Shown piece by piece: positions 1 through 6,663 of a stretch of 17,865 bases of DNA. Source of the DNA: an uncultured Flavobacteriaceae bacterium. Lineage in GTDB: Bacteria > Bacteroidota > Bacteroidia > Flavobacteriales > Flavobacteriaceae. Under the pieces are notes generated by a model, which was given only the letters and a program-made list of their open reading frames with translations, ran no database searches and had not been told where the DNA came from. A program made the translations under genes and the position numbers. The stretch is taken from positions 1-17,865 of the forward strand of contig CALZKX010000303.1 in assembly GCA_945788155.1 (NCBI GenBank). Reading direction: 5' to 3'. The first letter of the stretch is position 1. Each line of letters opens with the position of its first letter.

Positions 1-183
1 AACAGGGTTTTTGGATAATGTTGATAAGGTTAAAGGGGTTATGAAGTCTTTGGAAGCAGGTGTCATGACCACTTTAACATGTGCACCTGCTTTTATAAAT
101 AATCTTACTAACGAGGCTGTTTTATAAGCGGCAATACCAGCAGTTATGCCTAGAAGTATGTTCTTGCCACTTAAAATAGACAT
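1..183 (-). CDS. coaBC: CoaBC N-terminus (phosphopantothenoylcysteine decarboxylase / phosphopantothenate-cysteine ligase), partial
   Basis: Only the first 61 codons are in the window; the gene runs off the left edge. The peptide begins MSILSGKNILLGITAGIAAY and continues through a VVMTPASKDFITPLTLSTLS segment. This is the flavoprotein Rossmann start of CoaBC: the G-I-T-x-G-I-A-A-Y-K FMN-binding loop at about residues 12-21 and the MTPAS strand-loop at about 40-44. By family knowledge the full protein would be about 400 residues, with an N-terminal PPC decarboxylase domain and a C-terminal synthetase domain, making 4'-phosphopantetheine in cytoplasmic coenzyme A synthesis. The ATG lies only 6 bp after the rpoZ stop, so it should be co-transcribed with bamD and rpoZ. 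The C-terminal half is not visible. Confidence 0.93.
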   Translation of the reverse strand, partial: MSILSGKNILLGITAGIAAYKTASLVRLFIKAGAHVKVVMTPASKDFITPLTLSTLSKNPV

Positions 184-189
184 CGTTAA

Positions 190-519
190 TTATTCTTGAG
201 AATCTTCCTCAGTATTTCTGTAGTAAATCTTGTCGTTTAACCATTCTTGAACGGCTAGAGCATGAGGTTTTGGTAATTTTTCATAAAATTTTGATACCTC
301 AATTTGTTCTTTGTTTTCGAAGATTTCTTCTAAACTGTCATTATATGTAGCAAACTCTTCCAACTTATCGATAAGTTCTTTTCTTATCTCGGTATTTATT
401 TGTTCTGCTCTTCTAGCAATAACAGAAATTGCTTCATAAATATTCTCCGTTGGTGCATCAATTTTATTTCTATTGTACGTCTCTGTGTTTACTGGAGCAT
501 TTACCTTCTTTAAATCCAT
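190..519 (-). CDS. rpoZ: DNA-directed RNA polymerase omega subunit (RpoZ/Rpb6 type)
   Basis: A 109-residue cytoplasmic protein of the Bacteroidota omega type. It starts MDLKKVNAPVNTETYNRNKI, followed by a helical segment, IYEAISVIARRAEQIN at about residues 27-42, which corresponds to the conserved omega/Rpb6 helix that packs on the C-terminal region of beta-prime. The C-terminal part (VSKFYEKLPKPHALAVQEWL, about 75-94) is an extension typical of this phylum. Omega helps fold and assemble the polymerase core. The gene lies 16 bp downstream of bamD and 6 bp upstream of coaBC. That spacing supports one transcript from the promoter before bamD. The protein is acidic at the C-terminus and has no signal or membrane segment. 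The assignment rests on remembered family sequence. Confidence 0.88.
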   Translation of the reverse strand: MDLKKVNAPVNTETYNRNKIDAPTENIYEAISVIARRAEQINTEIRKELIDKLEEFATYNDSLEEIFENKEQIEVSKFYEKLPKPHALAVQEWLNDKIYYRNTEEDSQE

Positions 520-535
520 CTTTATATAATTAACC

Positions 536-1342
536 TTAGTTTTTGTATTGATTTTGTAATTCTGTCAATTCTGTATTCATTTCATCTGCTTTTTCAATAA
601 ACTCTGAACTGGCATACCTCTTTTTAAATGTATTATAGAATGCAATGGCATTTTCTATACGTTCTTCTTTTTTATATTCCACACTATTTAAAGCTAAATT
701 GTAAGCCGAATCCAAACGATAGAACATTGCTTGTTCTTTATGAGTCGCTCCAGGATAATCTAGAATAAAATTATCGAATGCTTTGATAGGAGCTTCATAA
801 TCTCTATTATGTGGTGCAACTGTATGATATTGTTTAGCAATTTCGTAAGCTTTCTTTTCTAATTTAAAATCTAACTCCTTAACCATTTTATTGGCCTCTG
901 CCAAATAGGTTGAATTTGGATAAGAATTAATAAATGTTTGAATTTTTTCAATTGCCTCAACCGTTTCCTTTTGTTCTTTACTATAAATTGGTGGAAGATA
1001 GTAGTAACTCTTTGCTGCTAAAAATGCTATTTCTTCAGCTTTTTCGCTTTCTGGATACGAATTTACAAAACGCTCCATTTCATAATTCGAAGTATAATAA
1101 TCGCCCACATTATAGTGGGATATCGATTTCATATACATTAACTTTTGTGCTTGAGGTTTCCCTCTATACTTTGGTGCAATTTGATCGAACAAACGCAGTG
1201 CTTTTCTGTATTTTCCAGCATCATAAAGCTCCGTTGCCATTTCAAATTTAACAGCAATGTCTTCAGATTTTATGGCTTTTTGATAGTCGCTACAAGAGCC
1301 AAATGTTAGAGCTATAATAAATATGTAAATAAGTCTTTTCAT
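536..1342 (-). CDS. bamD: Outer membrane protein assembly factor BamD (TPR lipoprotein)
   Basis: A 268-residue lipoprotein of the BAM complex, which folds beta-barrel proteins into the outer membrane from the periplasmic side. The start MKRLIYIFIIALTFGSCSDY gives a short hydrophobic signal with lipobox Cys17. The rest is helical with TPR-like repeats: AxELYDAGKYRKALRLFDQIAPKYRG at about 36-61, then HYNVGDYYTSNYEMERFVNSYP at about 76-97, and another tail-phrase FINSYPNS at about 137-144. The length fits BamD (about 240-280). The open frame extends ten codons further to an ATG at 1372, but that ATG lies upstream of a TAnnTTTG -7 element, and the extension would bury the signal peptide, so I chose 1342. 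It is first in a probable bamD-rpoZ-coaBC operon. Confidence 0.9.
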   Translation of the reverse strand: MKRLIYIFIIALTFGSCSDYQKAIKSEDIAVKFEMATELYDAGKYRKALRLFDQIAPKYRGKPQAQKLMYMKSISHYNVGDYYTSNYEMERFVNSYPESEKAEEIAFLAAKSYYYLPPIYSKEQKETVEAIEKIQTFINSYPNSTYLAEANKMVKELDFKLEKKAYEIAKQYHTVAPHNRDYEAPIKAFDNFILDYPGATHKEQAMFYRLDSAYNLALNSVEYKKEERIENAIAFYNTFKKRYASSEFIEKADEMNTELTELQNQYKN

Positions 1343-1359
1343 AAATTTTAAACAGGATG

Positions 1360-1367
1360 CAAAAGTA
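1360..1367 (-). promoter_or_regulatory. Bacteroidota -7 promoter element for bamD
   Basis: On the minus strand this reads TACTTTTG, an exact match to the TAnnTTTG element used by the Bacteroidota primary sigma factor. It sits 17 bp before the chosen bamD ATG, implying transcription starts near 1353. No convincing TTG -33 element lies at the usual distance; the nearest TTG is about 24 bp upstream. Confidence 0.55.
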
Positions 1368-1466
1368 GGCATTTATAACGTATTTTAAAAACAATTATTT
1401 TAAGCTAAAATATAACGACATTTCACTACTTAATAAGGTTTAAGTAATATTTAACTTTTTAATAGC

Positions 1467-2342
1467 TCAATACTGTTTTATATAGTTGTTTATTAGGTTT
1501 TTCAAATCGTTTGTAGCTGGCACTAAAGGCAACCTAACAGTATCTTTGCATAAGTTCATGTTTTCCAGGACCGCTTTTATGCCTGCAGGATTGTTTTCCT
1601 TGAAAATCAATTTTGTGATTTCCATAAACTTCTTGTGTATTTGGTAAGCTTCTGCTGCTTTACCTTCGATCCCTAATTGTATCATTCTAGAAAAATCCTT
1701 AGGAAATGCTTGTCCTAAAACCGAAATGACTCCAGAGCCTCCAGCCAGAGTTGCTCCCAAAGCCAAATCGTCATCGCCTGAAATGACTAAAAAGTCTTTT
1801 GGTTTATCTCTTAAAAGTTCTAAATATTGCTGTTGGTTGTTTCCTGCTTCTTTTACTGCTACTATATTGTCAAAATCTCTTGCTAATCTCAATGTTGTTT
1901 TAGGCAACATGTTTTTGGCCGTTCTTCCAGGTACGTTGTACACTATAATTGGAATTGGGCAAACCTTGGAAATAGCTTTAAAATGCTGGTAAAAGCCTTC
2001 TTGGGTTGGCTTACTATAATAAGGTGTCACTGAGAGTATTGCTGCAAAATCCGATACATTGGTGTTATTAATTTCGTCAATTACTTTAGCAGTATTATTT
2101 CCGCCAATTCCTAAAACCAAAGGCAATCTTCCTGCATTGGTTTTTTTTATAGTTGAAATTATTTCTTGCTTCTCTTGCTTTGAAATAGTCACGCTTTCTC
2201 CTGTGGTTCCGCTTATTACCAAATAATTGGTGCCATTATCTATATTATATTTCACAATATTGGTAAGCGCATCGTGATCAACACTCATATCGTTTTTAAA
2301 TGGCGTGACCAAAGCCACTCCTGTTCCTATTAATGTGTTCAT
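1467..2342 (-). CDS. dapA: 4-hydroxy-tetrahydrodipicolinate synthase
   Basis: A 291-residue cytoplasmic TIM-barrel enzyme that condenses pyruvate with aspartate semialdehyde, the committed step to lysine and meso-diaminopimelate. The family residues are present: ISGTTGES with Thr46-Thr47, the tyrosine pair in VTPYY (108-109), Tyr135 in YNVPGRT with Arg140, the Schiff-base Lys164 in VAVKEAGNN, and the ISGDDD loop at about 188-193. Length is normal for DapA (about 290-300). The ATG shares one base with the TAA stop of the upstream DUF6913-like gene (TAATG), suggesting translational coupling. No promoter of its own is visible, so expression should come from the element near 2880. The 124-bp space to bamD downstream contains no clear terminator. 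Confidence 0.96.
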   Translation of the reverse strand: MNTLIGTGVALVTPFKNDMSVDHDALTNIVKYNIDNGTNYLVISGTTGESVTISKQEKQEIISTIKKTNAGRLPLVLGIGGNNTAKVIDEINNTNVSDFAAILSVTPYYSKPTQEGFYQHFKAISKVCPIPIIVYNVPGRTAKNMLPKTTLRLARDFDNIVAVKEAGNNQQQYLELLRDKPKDFLVISGDDDLALGATLAGGSGVISVLGQAFPKDFSRMIQLGIEGKAAEAYQIHKKFMEITKLIFKENNPAGIKAVLENMNLCKDTVRLPLVPATNDLKNLINNYIKQY

Positions 2343-2860
2343 TATATTTTGTTAAGTACTTTTAAATATTTGATTAATTCCATTTTAAAAAGTTCTATTT
2401 GCTCTGGTTTTACATCTATTATAAAATCATGAAGTCTTTCATCATTTCCTGAAATACCAATTTTAAAATTGGCTTTGGACAGGGTTGTTACCAAATTAAG
2501 TTCTAAACTATCTTCTTTATAATAGCTAATAAGGGCATCAAATTCGGTATTTACAAATTCTTGGAGTTCTACATTATCAATCTTTCCACTCCAACCAAAA
2601 TTTTTAGGATTAAAATAGGCATCCCAGCTATTTGGTGTTAATTTTTCATCAGTTATAAATGCAATAAACTTTGTTTTGTTTTCCATTATTTTCAACTCTT
2701 TAAATAGAGATGAAAATGTTTCATACTTATTAAATTCATCAAAAGATAGTATAATTCCAATCGATTCTATTTTTCTAGAATCAACTGTTACGTTCCTTGA
2801 ATTTAATATATTGTTAATATATTTTTGGTTTGATTTTTCCTTAAATCGTTTTAAAAACAT
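2342..2860 (-). CDS. DUF6913-like conserved Bacteroidota protein, upstream of dapA
   Basis: A 172-residue soluble protein of unknown function. It starts MFLKRFKEKSNQKYINNIL, a very basic N-terminal helix, followed by alternating strands and helices: IGIILSFDEF at about 34-43, FIAFITDEK, WDAYFNPKNFGWSGKI at about 79-94, FDALISYYK, and FKIGISGNDE at about 132-141. There is no signal peptide or membrane segment, and no catalytic motif that I recognise. Small proteins of this kind are, as I recall, found next to dapA in flavobacteria and carry the DUF6913 label; I am not certain of the number. The stop overlaps the dapA start by one base, so the two are co-expressed. A role linked to lysine or diaminopimelate supply is only an inference from position. 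Confidence 0.75.
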   Translation of the reverse strand: MFLKRFKEKSNQKYINNILNSRNVTVDSRKIESIGIILSFDEFNKYETFSSLFKELKIMENKTKFIAFITDEKLTPNSWDAYFNPKNFGWSGKIDNVELQEFVNTEFDALISYYKEDSLELNLVTTLSKANFKIGISGNDERLHDFIIDVKPEQIELFKMELIKYLKVLNKI

Positions 2861-2879
2861 TTATATTTATGCGTTTATA

Positions 2880-2887
2880 CAAATGTA
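2880..2887 (-). promoter_or_regulatory. Bacteroidota -7 promoter element for the DUF6913-dapA operon
   Basis: The minus strand reads TACATTTG, an exact TAnnTTTG match, 19 bp before the ATG at 2860. Opposite it, on the plus strand at 2951-2958, CATCTTTG differs by one base from the consensus and may serve the divergent nucleotidase gene. The -33 elements are weak for both. Confidence 0.5.
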
Positions 2888-2992
2888 CTAAACCAGTAAG
2901 ATTAAAACTATAACAATTACGTTCTTTCAAAGCATTTGTGAAACAAATAACATCTTTGTAATTAATTGTAAAAGAAATAACACAAAATATTA

Positions 2993-3748
2993 ATGAACAA
3001 TAACTATTTTATCTCCATAGTGACATTGGTCTTGTTAATGTCATGCAAACAAGAAGTTCATCTTACTAGAATTGAAGGGAAAAGGATTGAAATAAACGAT
3101 TCTTTATCTGGAAATCAAGACATAGAAAATTTCATTAAACCATATAGAGATTATGTAAATAAGGGTCTTGATAGTGTTTTAGCCTACTCTATTGCTACTT
3201 ATACAAAAAATGATGGTGAATTAAATACAGGCTTAGGTAATTTTATGGCAGATGCTGTAATGGAAATGGCAAATCCAATATTTAAAGCCAGAACAGGAAA
3301 CAGCATTGATATTGTCATGCTTAATCATGGTGGCATCAGGTCGATATTGCCTAAAGGAAATGTCACAAGCAGAACCGCTTACAACATTATGCCCTTTGAA
3401 AACAGTGTGGTTGTTACTGGGTTAAAAGGTACTTCGGTAAAAGCTATGGTCAGTTATTTACAAAAAGCAAAACGTGCGCATCCAATTTCTGGGTTGAGCA
3501 TTAAACTTAACAGTGATTTTAAATTATTAGAAACCAAAGTAGGTAACAAGCCTATTGATGACAATAAAACCTATTATGTGGCTACAAACGACTATTTATA
3601 TAATGGTGGTGACAATATGAACTTTCTTAAACAAGGCGATTCACTTTACAAACTTGACTATAAAGTTAGAAACGTATTTATTGATTATTTTAAAAAAGTA
3701 GATACACTTAATTTAAGTGCCGACGACAGATTTATTAAAACCAATTAA
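2993..3748 (+). CDS. 5'-nucleotidase C-terminal domain protein, lipoprotein (stand-alone)
   Basis: A 251-residue lipoprotein: MNNNYFISIVTLVLLMSCKQ with lipobox Cys18. The rest matches the C-terminal, substrate-binding domain of UshA-type 5'-nucleotidases. It shows GLGNFMADAVME at about 80-91, the nucleotide-contacting NHGGIR at 111-116, YNIMPFENS with Phe135 at the base-stacking region, and the NDYLYNGGDN loop with GGD at 205-207. The metal-binding catalytic domain is absent here and is encoded by the next gene, 7 bp downstream. This gives a two-gene form of an enzyme that is usually one polypeptide, with the domain order reversed. Together they would remove phosphate from nucleotides or related sugar phosphates in the periplasm or at the membrane. 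Exact substrate unknown. Confidence 0.88.
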   Translation: MNNNYFISIVTLVLLMSCKQEVHLTRIEGKRIEINDSLSGNQDIENFIKPYRDYVNKGLDSVLAYSIATYTKNDGELNTGLGNFMADAVMEMANPIFKARTGNSIDIVMLNHGGIRSILPKGNVTSRTAYNIMPFENSVVVTGLKGTSVKAMVSYLQKAKRAHPISGLSIKLNSDFKLLETKVGNKPIDDNKTYYVATNDYLYNGGDNMNFLKQGDSLYKLDYKVRNVFIDYFKKVDTLNLSADDRFIKTN

Positions 3749-3755
3749 CCCAAAA

Positions 3756-4670
3756 ATGAAACGAAGAGATTTTATACAGCAAACAGTAGCAAGCAGTGCA
3801 TTAATTGGATTAGGTGGTTTAACATTATCGTCCTTTAGTAGTACTACTCAAAAAAAGATAACCATTTTACATACCAACGATGTTCATAGCCATATAGATC
3901 CTTTTGGTCCAGATGATGGTAGAAATGCCAATAAAGGTGGTGTTGCCAGAAGAGCAAGTTTGATTGAGAATATTAGAAAGGAAAACCCAAATACCTTATT
4001 ACTTGACGCTGGCGATATTTTTCAAGGCACACCATACTTTAATTACTATGGAGGTGAGCTGGAATTTAAACTCATGAGCATGTTAAAATACGATGCTGCC
4101 ACTATTGGAAATCATGATTTTGATAATGGTATTGATGGTTTATATGCACAATTCCCGCATGCAAAGTTCGACTTTATATCTGCTAACTACGATTTTTCAA
4201 ACACAGTATTAGACACACATGTAAAACCCTATAAAACGTTTGTTAAAGATGGTATTAAAATTGGTGTTTTTGGTTTAGGAATTGAATTGGATGGCTTGGT
4301 AATAAAAGAACTTTACAAAGAAACCGTTTATTATAATCCTACAGAAATAGCTCAGGACATGAGTCGCATTTTAAAAGAAGAAGAGCAATGCGATTTAGTA
4401 ATTTGCTTGTCACACTTAGGCTATAATTACCGGAATGAAGCTGAAAAACCTTCCGATTTAACACTTGCCAGAGCCACAAAAAATATAGACTTAATTATTG
4501 GAGGTCATACCCACACCTTTTTACGCAAACCTACAATAGTGAAAAATAGTGATGAAAAAAATGTACTCGTAAATCAAGTTGGAAGTTATGGCTTATATTT
4601 AGGAAAGATTGATTTTTATTTCGATAGTGAAAAAAATAAATCTGCCAAAGGCACTACTATTATTGTTTAA
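3756..4670 (+). CDS. Metallophosphatase / 5'-nucleotidase catalytic domain, Tat-like signal
   Basis: A 304-residue calcineurin-like phosphoesterase. The start at 3756 is chosen because MKRRDFIQQTVASSALIGLG is a twin-arginine-type signal; an upstream in-frame ATG at 3717 lies inside the preceding gene and would hide it. The dimetal-site motifs are all present: HTNDVHSH with Asp42 and His44, DAGDIFQG with Asp85, GNHDFDNG with Asn119-His120, CLSHLG with His220, and GGHTHTF with His251 and His253. It covers only the N-terminal half of a UshA-like enzyme, ending soon after the metal site. The partner domain is the gene 7 bp upstream. Export by Tat would deliver it folded and metal-loaded to the periplasm, where it should act with the lipoprotein. 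Function as nucleotidase is a family inference. Confidence 0.9.
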   Translation: MKRRDFIQQTVASSALIGLGGLTLSSFSSTTQKKITILHTNDVHSHIDPFGPDDGRNANKGGVARRASLIENIRKENPNTLLLDAGDIFQGTPYFNYYGGELEFKLMSMLKYDAATIGNHDFDNGIDGLYAQFPHAKFDFISANYDFSNTVLDTHVKPYKTFVKDGIKIGVFGLGIELDGLVIKELYKETVYYNPTEIAQDMSRILKEEEQCDLVICLSHLGYNYRNEAEKPSDLTLARATKNIDLIIGGHTHTFLRKPTIVKNSDEKNVLVNQVGSYGLYLGKIDFYFDSEKNKSAKGTTIIV

Positions 4671-4698
4671 TTTTTCAACACAGATGTAAGTGTTTCTA

Positions 4699-4714
4699 TT
4701 TTAGTCGTCTAAAA
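4699..4714. repeat. Short inverted repeat between the nucleotidase and DoxX genes
   Basis: TTTTAG and CTAAAA form perfect 6-bp arms around TCGT. The stem is AT-rich and weak. It lies 29 bp after the metallophosphatase stop and could be a weak terminator or an operator for the DoxX-like gene. Confidence 0.3.
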
Positions 4715-4736
4715 GTATTAATGAATGCTTATAGAT

Positions 4737-5126
4737 ATGAAAAAACACATTCCTTTAGTTTTAAGAATTATAATTGCTGTTATCTTAATTCAAACACTTC
4801 GTTTTAAATTCACTGCACATCCAGACAGTATTTACATTTTTGAGACTGTAGGTTTGGAACCTATTGGAAGAATTGGTATTGGTGTTTTAGAACTAATTGC
4901 TGGTATTTTATTGTTAATTCCAAAAACTGTTTGGGCTGGAGCACTATTAACACTTGGTCTTATTGGTGGTGCTATATTAATGCATTTGACCCAATTGGGG
5001 ATTGAGGTTAATAATGATAGAGGCACATTGTTTATTACAGCAGTAGTTACTTTTATTTTATCTACGATTGTGCTTTACTTGTATCGAAAAGAAATCCCTG
5101 TTATTGGCAAAAAATTAAACTTTTAG
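4737..5126 (+). CDS. DoxX-like small integral membrane protein
   Basis: A 129-residue membrane protein starting MKKHIPLVLRIIIAVILIQT. Four hydrophobic segments are visible at about 6-22, 44-63, 69-88 and 98-116. A TLRFKFTAHPDS loop follows the first helix, and GLEPIGRIGIGVLELIAGIL covers the second. This is the four-helix arrangement of the DoxX/DUF417-like group, whose members have been linked to redox or detoxification processes, but the function here is unknown. An ATG four codons upstream (4725) is also possible; 4737 gives a more usual basic start. The last 53 bp of coding sequence are duplicated about 700 bp downstream. The gene sits 66 bp after the nucleotidase pair and may share its transcript. 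Confidence 0.72.
   Translation: MKKHIPLVLRIIIAVILIQTLRFKFTAHPDSIYIFETVGLEPIGRIGIGVLELIAGILLLIPKTVWAGALLTLGLIGGAILMHLTQLGIEVNNDRGTLFITAVVTFILSTIVLYLYRKEIPVIGKKLNF
5073..5125 (+). repeat. 53-bp direct repeat, copy 1 (3' end of the DoxX-like gene)
   Basis: The last 17 sense codons of the DoxX-like gene plus the first two bases of its stop codon. Copy 2 at 5778-5830 matches at 51 of 53 positions by eye; both differences are G to A. The two copies bracket the 652-bp segment that carries the 23-residue-repeat gene. Confidence 0.93.
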
Positions 5127-5139
5127 GTTTTACTATTAC

Positions 5140-5154
5140 CTGTAACATTTACAG
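5140..5154 (+). terminator. Possible weak terminator after the DoxX-like gene
   Basis: CTGTAA and TTACAG form a perfect 6-bp stem with loop CAT, 14 bp after the DoxX stop, followed by only TTT. It lies between two convergent genes. The stem is AT-rich and the T-run is short, so this is tentative. Confidence 0.3.
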
Positions 5155-5206
5155 TTTAATGTCGCCTTTCTTTGCTGCATATTGATTCTTTCTCATTACC
5201 AAATTT

Positions 5207-5680
5207 TTAATATGAAGATTTATGATATTCCCAATCTCCTGAAAATGCATTCTTTTTATAGAAACCCTGTTTTGTTCCATATTGGTTGTATACATTTATC
5301 TTATTTTTATCAAAAGCATCTGCTTCCCTGTATCCAATTACATTTCCATACTTGTCAGTTATATTCTCTCTCTTACTATTGAAGGCATCTTGCTTAGTTG
5401 ATCCTTGTTTATTGCCATATCGGTCGTAGGTATTAGTCCTAGAATTATCAAATGCGTCATTTTTAACTGTTTTTACAAGGTTTCCATAGGAATTGTAAAC
5501 GTTAATTTTTGATTTATCAAATGCATCTACCTTATAATAACCAACTCTATTTCCATAATTGTCAAGTATATTAACTTTTTCTTTGTCAAAAGCATCTTGC
5601 TTATAGGTGTAATCTTGTGCAAATACTTGAGCTGAAATTAACAATCCAACTGCGATTAAATATAATTTTAAATTTTTCAT
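5207..5680 (-). CDS. Secreted protein of five exact 23-residue repeats, function unknown
   Basis: A 157-residue protein with a clear signal peptide, MKNLKLYLIAVGLLISAQVFA, probably cleaved before Gln22. Residues 29-143 are five repeats of exactly 23 residues with no gap, each of the form DAF(D/N)xxxxN(I/V)xDxYGNxxGxxK, and a sixth broken unit (NAFSGDWEY) ends the protein. Aspartate-aromatic and YGN spacing recall YD-type beta repeats, but the unit length differs and I do not recognise a named family. Absence of a lipobox or membrane segment suggests a periplasmic or secreted protein. A type IX sorting domain is not visible. It is transcribed against the DoxX-like gene. It lies wholly within the segment bounded by the 53-bp direct repeats, so it may be a recent arrival. 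Confidence 0.85.
   Translation of the reverse strand: MKNLKLYLIAVGLLISAQVFAQDYTYKQDAFDKEKVNILDNYGNRVGYYKVDAFDKSKINVYNSYGNLVKTVKNDAFDNSRTNTYDRYGNKQGSTKQDAFNSKRENITDKYGNVIGYREADAFDKNKINVYNQYGTKQGFYKKNAFSGDWEYHKSSY
5252..5596 (-). repeat. Five tandem 69-bp coding repeats
   Basis: Each unit encodes 23 residues beginning (D/N)AF; units start at 5596, 5527, 5458, 5389 and 5320 on the minus strand. The proteins repeat clearly while the DNA has diverged, so the array is old or under selection at the protein level rather than a recent slippage product. Confidence 0.88.
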
Positions 5681-5777
5681 ATCATTTTCTTCTTAATTTA
5701 AACCTACTATTTTTTTGGTCTTTTTTCTTCTAATCCCAACCGCTATTTTAGTCCAAATTCATCATGGCTTAGGCTAA

Positions 5778-5830
5778 CTTTACTTGTATCGAAAAGAAAT
5801 CCCTATTATTAGCAAAAAATTAAACTTTTA
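5778..5830 (+). pseudogene. 53-bp direct repeat, copy 2 (orphan DoxX C-terminus)
   Basis: Reads in the DoxX frame as LYLYRKEIPIISKKLNF followed by TAA at 5829-5831, with no DoxX coding sequence upstream of it. It differs from copy 1 by two G-to-A changes (Val to Ile and Gly to Ser). Its right end overlaps the last codons and stop of the convergent membrane-protein gene (stop at 5820-5822). This suggests the two genes were once direct tail-to-tail neighbours before the segment 5126-5777 was inserted. Confidence 0.85.
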
Positions 5831-6563
5831 ATTTTTCAAGTACTTCATACTTTTTTGCCTTCATATAACTCATACTGGATTGGATATAGAAAAAACAAAA
5901 AGCAAAAACTAGTAATATTGAGTAAACAATACTCAAAATGTTTATGTCTGAAACATAGAAATATGCCACCTGAATAACCTCAGAAAACACAATACAAATG
6001 GCTCCTAACAACAAATTCATTGCTTTTTTTGAATCCCTACTTATATAATTTATCAGTGTTACTGTTAGCAATAGCATAACAGATGTATTATACAGTAACT
6101 CAAGTAAATAATCAATAATGCCATATAGGAAGTCACTTTGGTAAGCGGTATCGGTTACTAATACAATACTATAAATGTCTAAAGCTATTAATATGACTAT
6201 ATGAAAAGGAAAACGATCAAATATCTTGCGTAAGTTCATTGTTTTTAATATTCCAATACTCAAGCAAAAATAAGCAGCTATATATAATAAGTTTCCACCA
6301 TAAAATAGAATATTATCGATTATAGTAGAGTTTTTGGCTAAAGGTGAAAAGATTCCCAAAAATTCCGAAATGGCATATAATACCAGAAAATAAAAGAAAT
6401 GTGATTTCTTACATTTGTTTGATATGCAATATAAAACCGTTAGCAATGGTAATATAAAAGGCCTAATTAAATTACCTATATCCTGCAATCCAAATATTTG
6501 GAAACCAAGAAACATAATAGTAAGCACTATTATAACGCCAAGTAGTAGTTTTGTCTTTTGCAT
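5820..6563 (-). CDS. Polytopic membrane protein, possibly YhhN/TMEM86-like
   Basis: A 247-residue protein with about eight hydrophobic segments: roughly residues 5-23, 33-48, 56-70, 83-105, 120-138, 143-170, 183-205 and 208-228. It ends in a basic tail (MKAKKYEVLEKLKV). The RPFILPLLTVLYCI segment and the helix count resemble the YhhN/TMEM86 group, whose eukaryotic members are lysoplasmalogenases, but I see no decisive catalytic residue, so this is a low-confidence guess. The gene has its own promoter-like element (TATATTTG, 6589-6596) overlapped by a 17-bp palindrome, suggesting separate regulation. Its 3' end overlaps the orphan DoxX fragment. It lies 100 bp downstream of ligA on the same strand. 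Confidence 0.7.
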   Translation of the reverse strand: MQKTKLLLGVIIVLTIMFLGFQIFGLQDIGNLIRPFILPLLTVLYCISNKCKKSHFFYFLVLYAISEFLGIFSPLAKNSTIIDNILFYGGNLLYIAAYFCLSIGILKTMNLRKIFDRFPFHIVILIALDIYSIVLVTDTAYQSDFLYGIIDYLLELLYNTSVMLLLTVTLINYISRDSKKAMNLLLGAICIVFSEVIQVAYFYVSDINILSIVYSILLVFAFCFFYIQSSMSYMKAKKYEVLEKLKV

Positions 6564-6577
6564 ATAGATTTGGGGTC

Positions 6578-6596
6578 TATTTGTCAGACAAATATA
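6578..6596 (-). promoter_or_regulatory. -7 element overlapped by a 17-bp perfect palindrome
   Basis: On the minus strand TATATTTG (6596-6589) matches TAnnTTTG exactly, 25 bp before the ATG at 6563. TATTTGTCAGACAAATA at 6578-6594 is an odd-length palindrome (8-bp arms, one central base) covering most of the -7 element and the expected transcription start. This geometry suits a dimeric repressor's operator. Confidence 0.45.
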
Positions 6597-6615
6597 ACAA
6601 AATATTACAATTGAA

Positions 6616-6638
6616 CGATAAAAAAGTACTTTTTATCG
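6616..6638. repeat. AT-rich inverted repeat downstream of ligA
   Basis: Arms CGATAAAAA and TTTTTATCG flank a GTAC core, with one unpaired A in the left arm. It lies 26 bp past the ligA stop and upstream of the next promoter. No T-run follows on the minus strand, so it is not a standard intrinsic terminator; an operator or a weak stem that halts or protects the ligA transcript is possible. Confidence 0.45.
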
Positions 6639-6663
6639 ATTAATTACATTATTTATAATCATT

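Noticed and set aside
934..1251. 105-codon open frame antisense to bamD, and similar frames antisense to ligA, dapA, prmC and ribD
   Set aside because: All are opposite well-supported conserved genes, with no start context or family resemblance, and are best explained by low stop frequency opposite the coding strand.
1343..1372. Ten-codon upstream extension of bamD starting at 1372
   Set aside because: It would put extra residues before the lipoprotein signal, and the -7 promoter element TACTTTTG lies inside it, so the ATG is probably not transcribed.
2993..4670. The nucleotidase pair as one gene broken by a frameshift
   Set aside because: The domains are in reversed order, each has its own export signal and start, and both are whole, so this is a two-gene arrangement and not a broken gene.
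5182..5382. 66-codon plus-strand frame at the 3' end of the 23-residue-repeat gene
   Set aside because: It reads antisense through the repeat units; the signal peptide and exact protein periodicity on the minus strand identify the real gene.
5252..5596. The 69-bp repeats as a CRISPR or satellite array
   Set aside because: The units are coding, diverged at DNA level, contiguous without spacers, and periodic in protein sequence.
5073..5830. The 53-bp direct repeats as a transposon target-site duplication
   Set aside because: Fifty-three bases is far longer than usual target duplications, no terminal inverted repeats or transposase were seen, and the repeat is a gene 3' end, which fits recombination at a gene end better.
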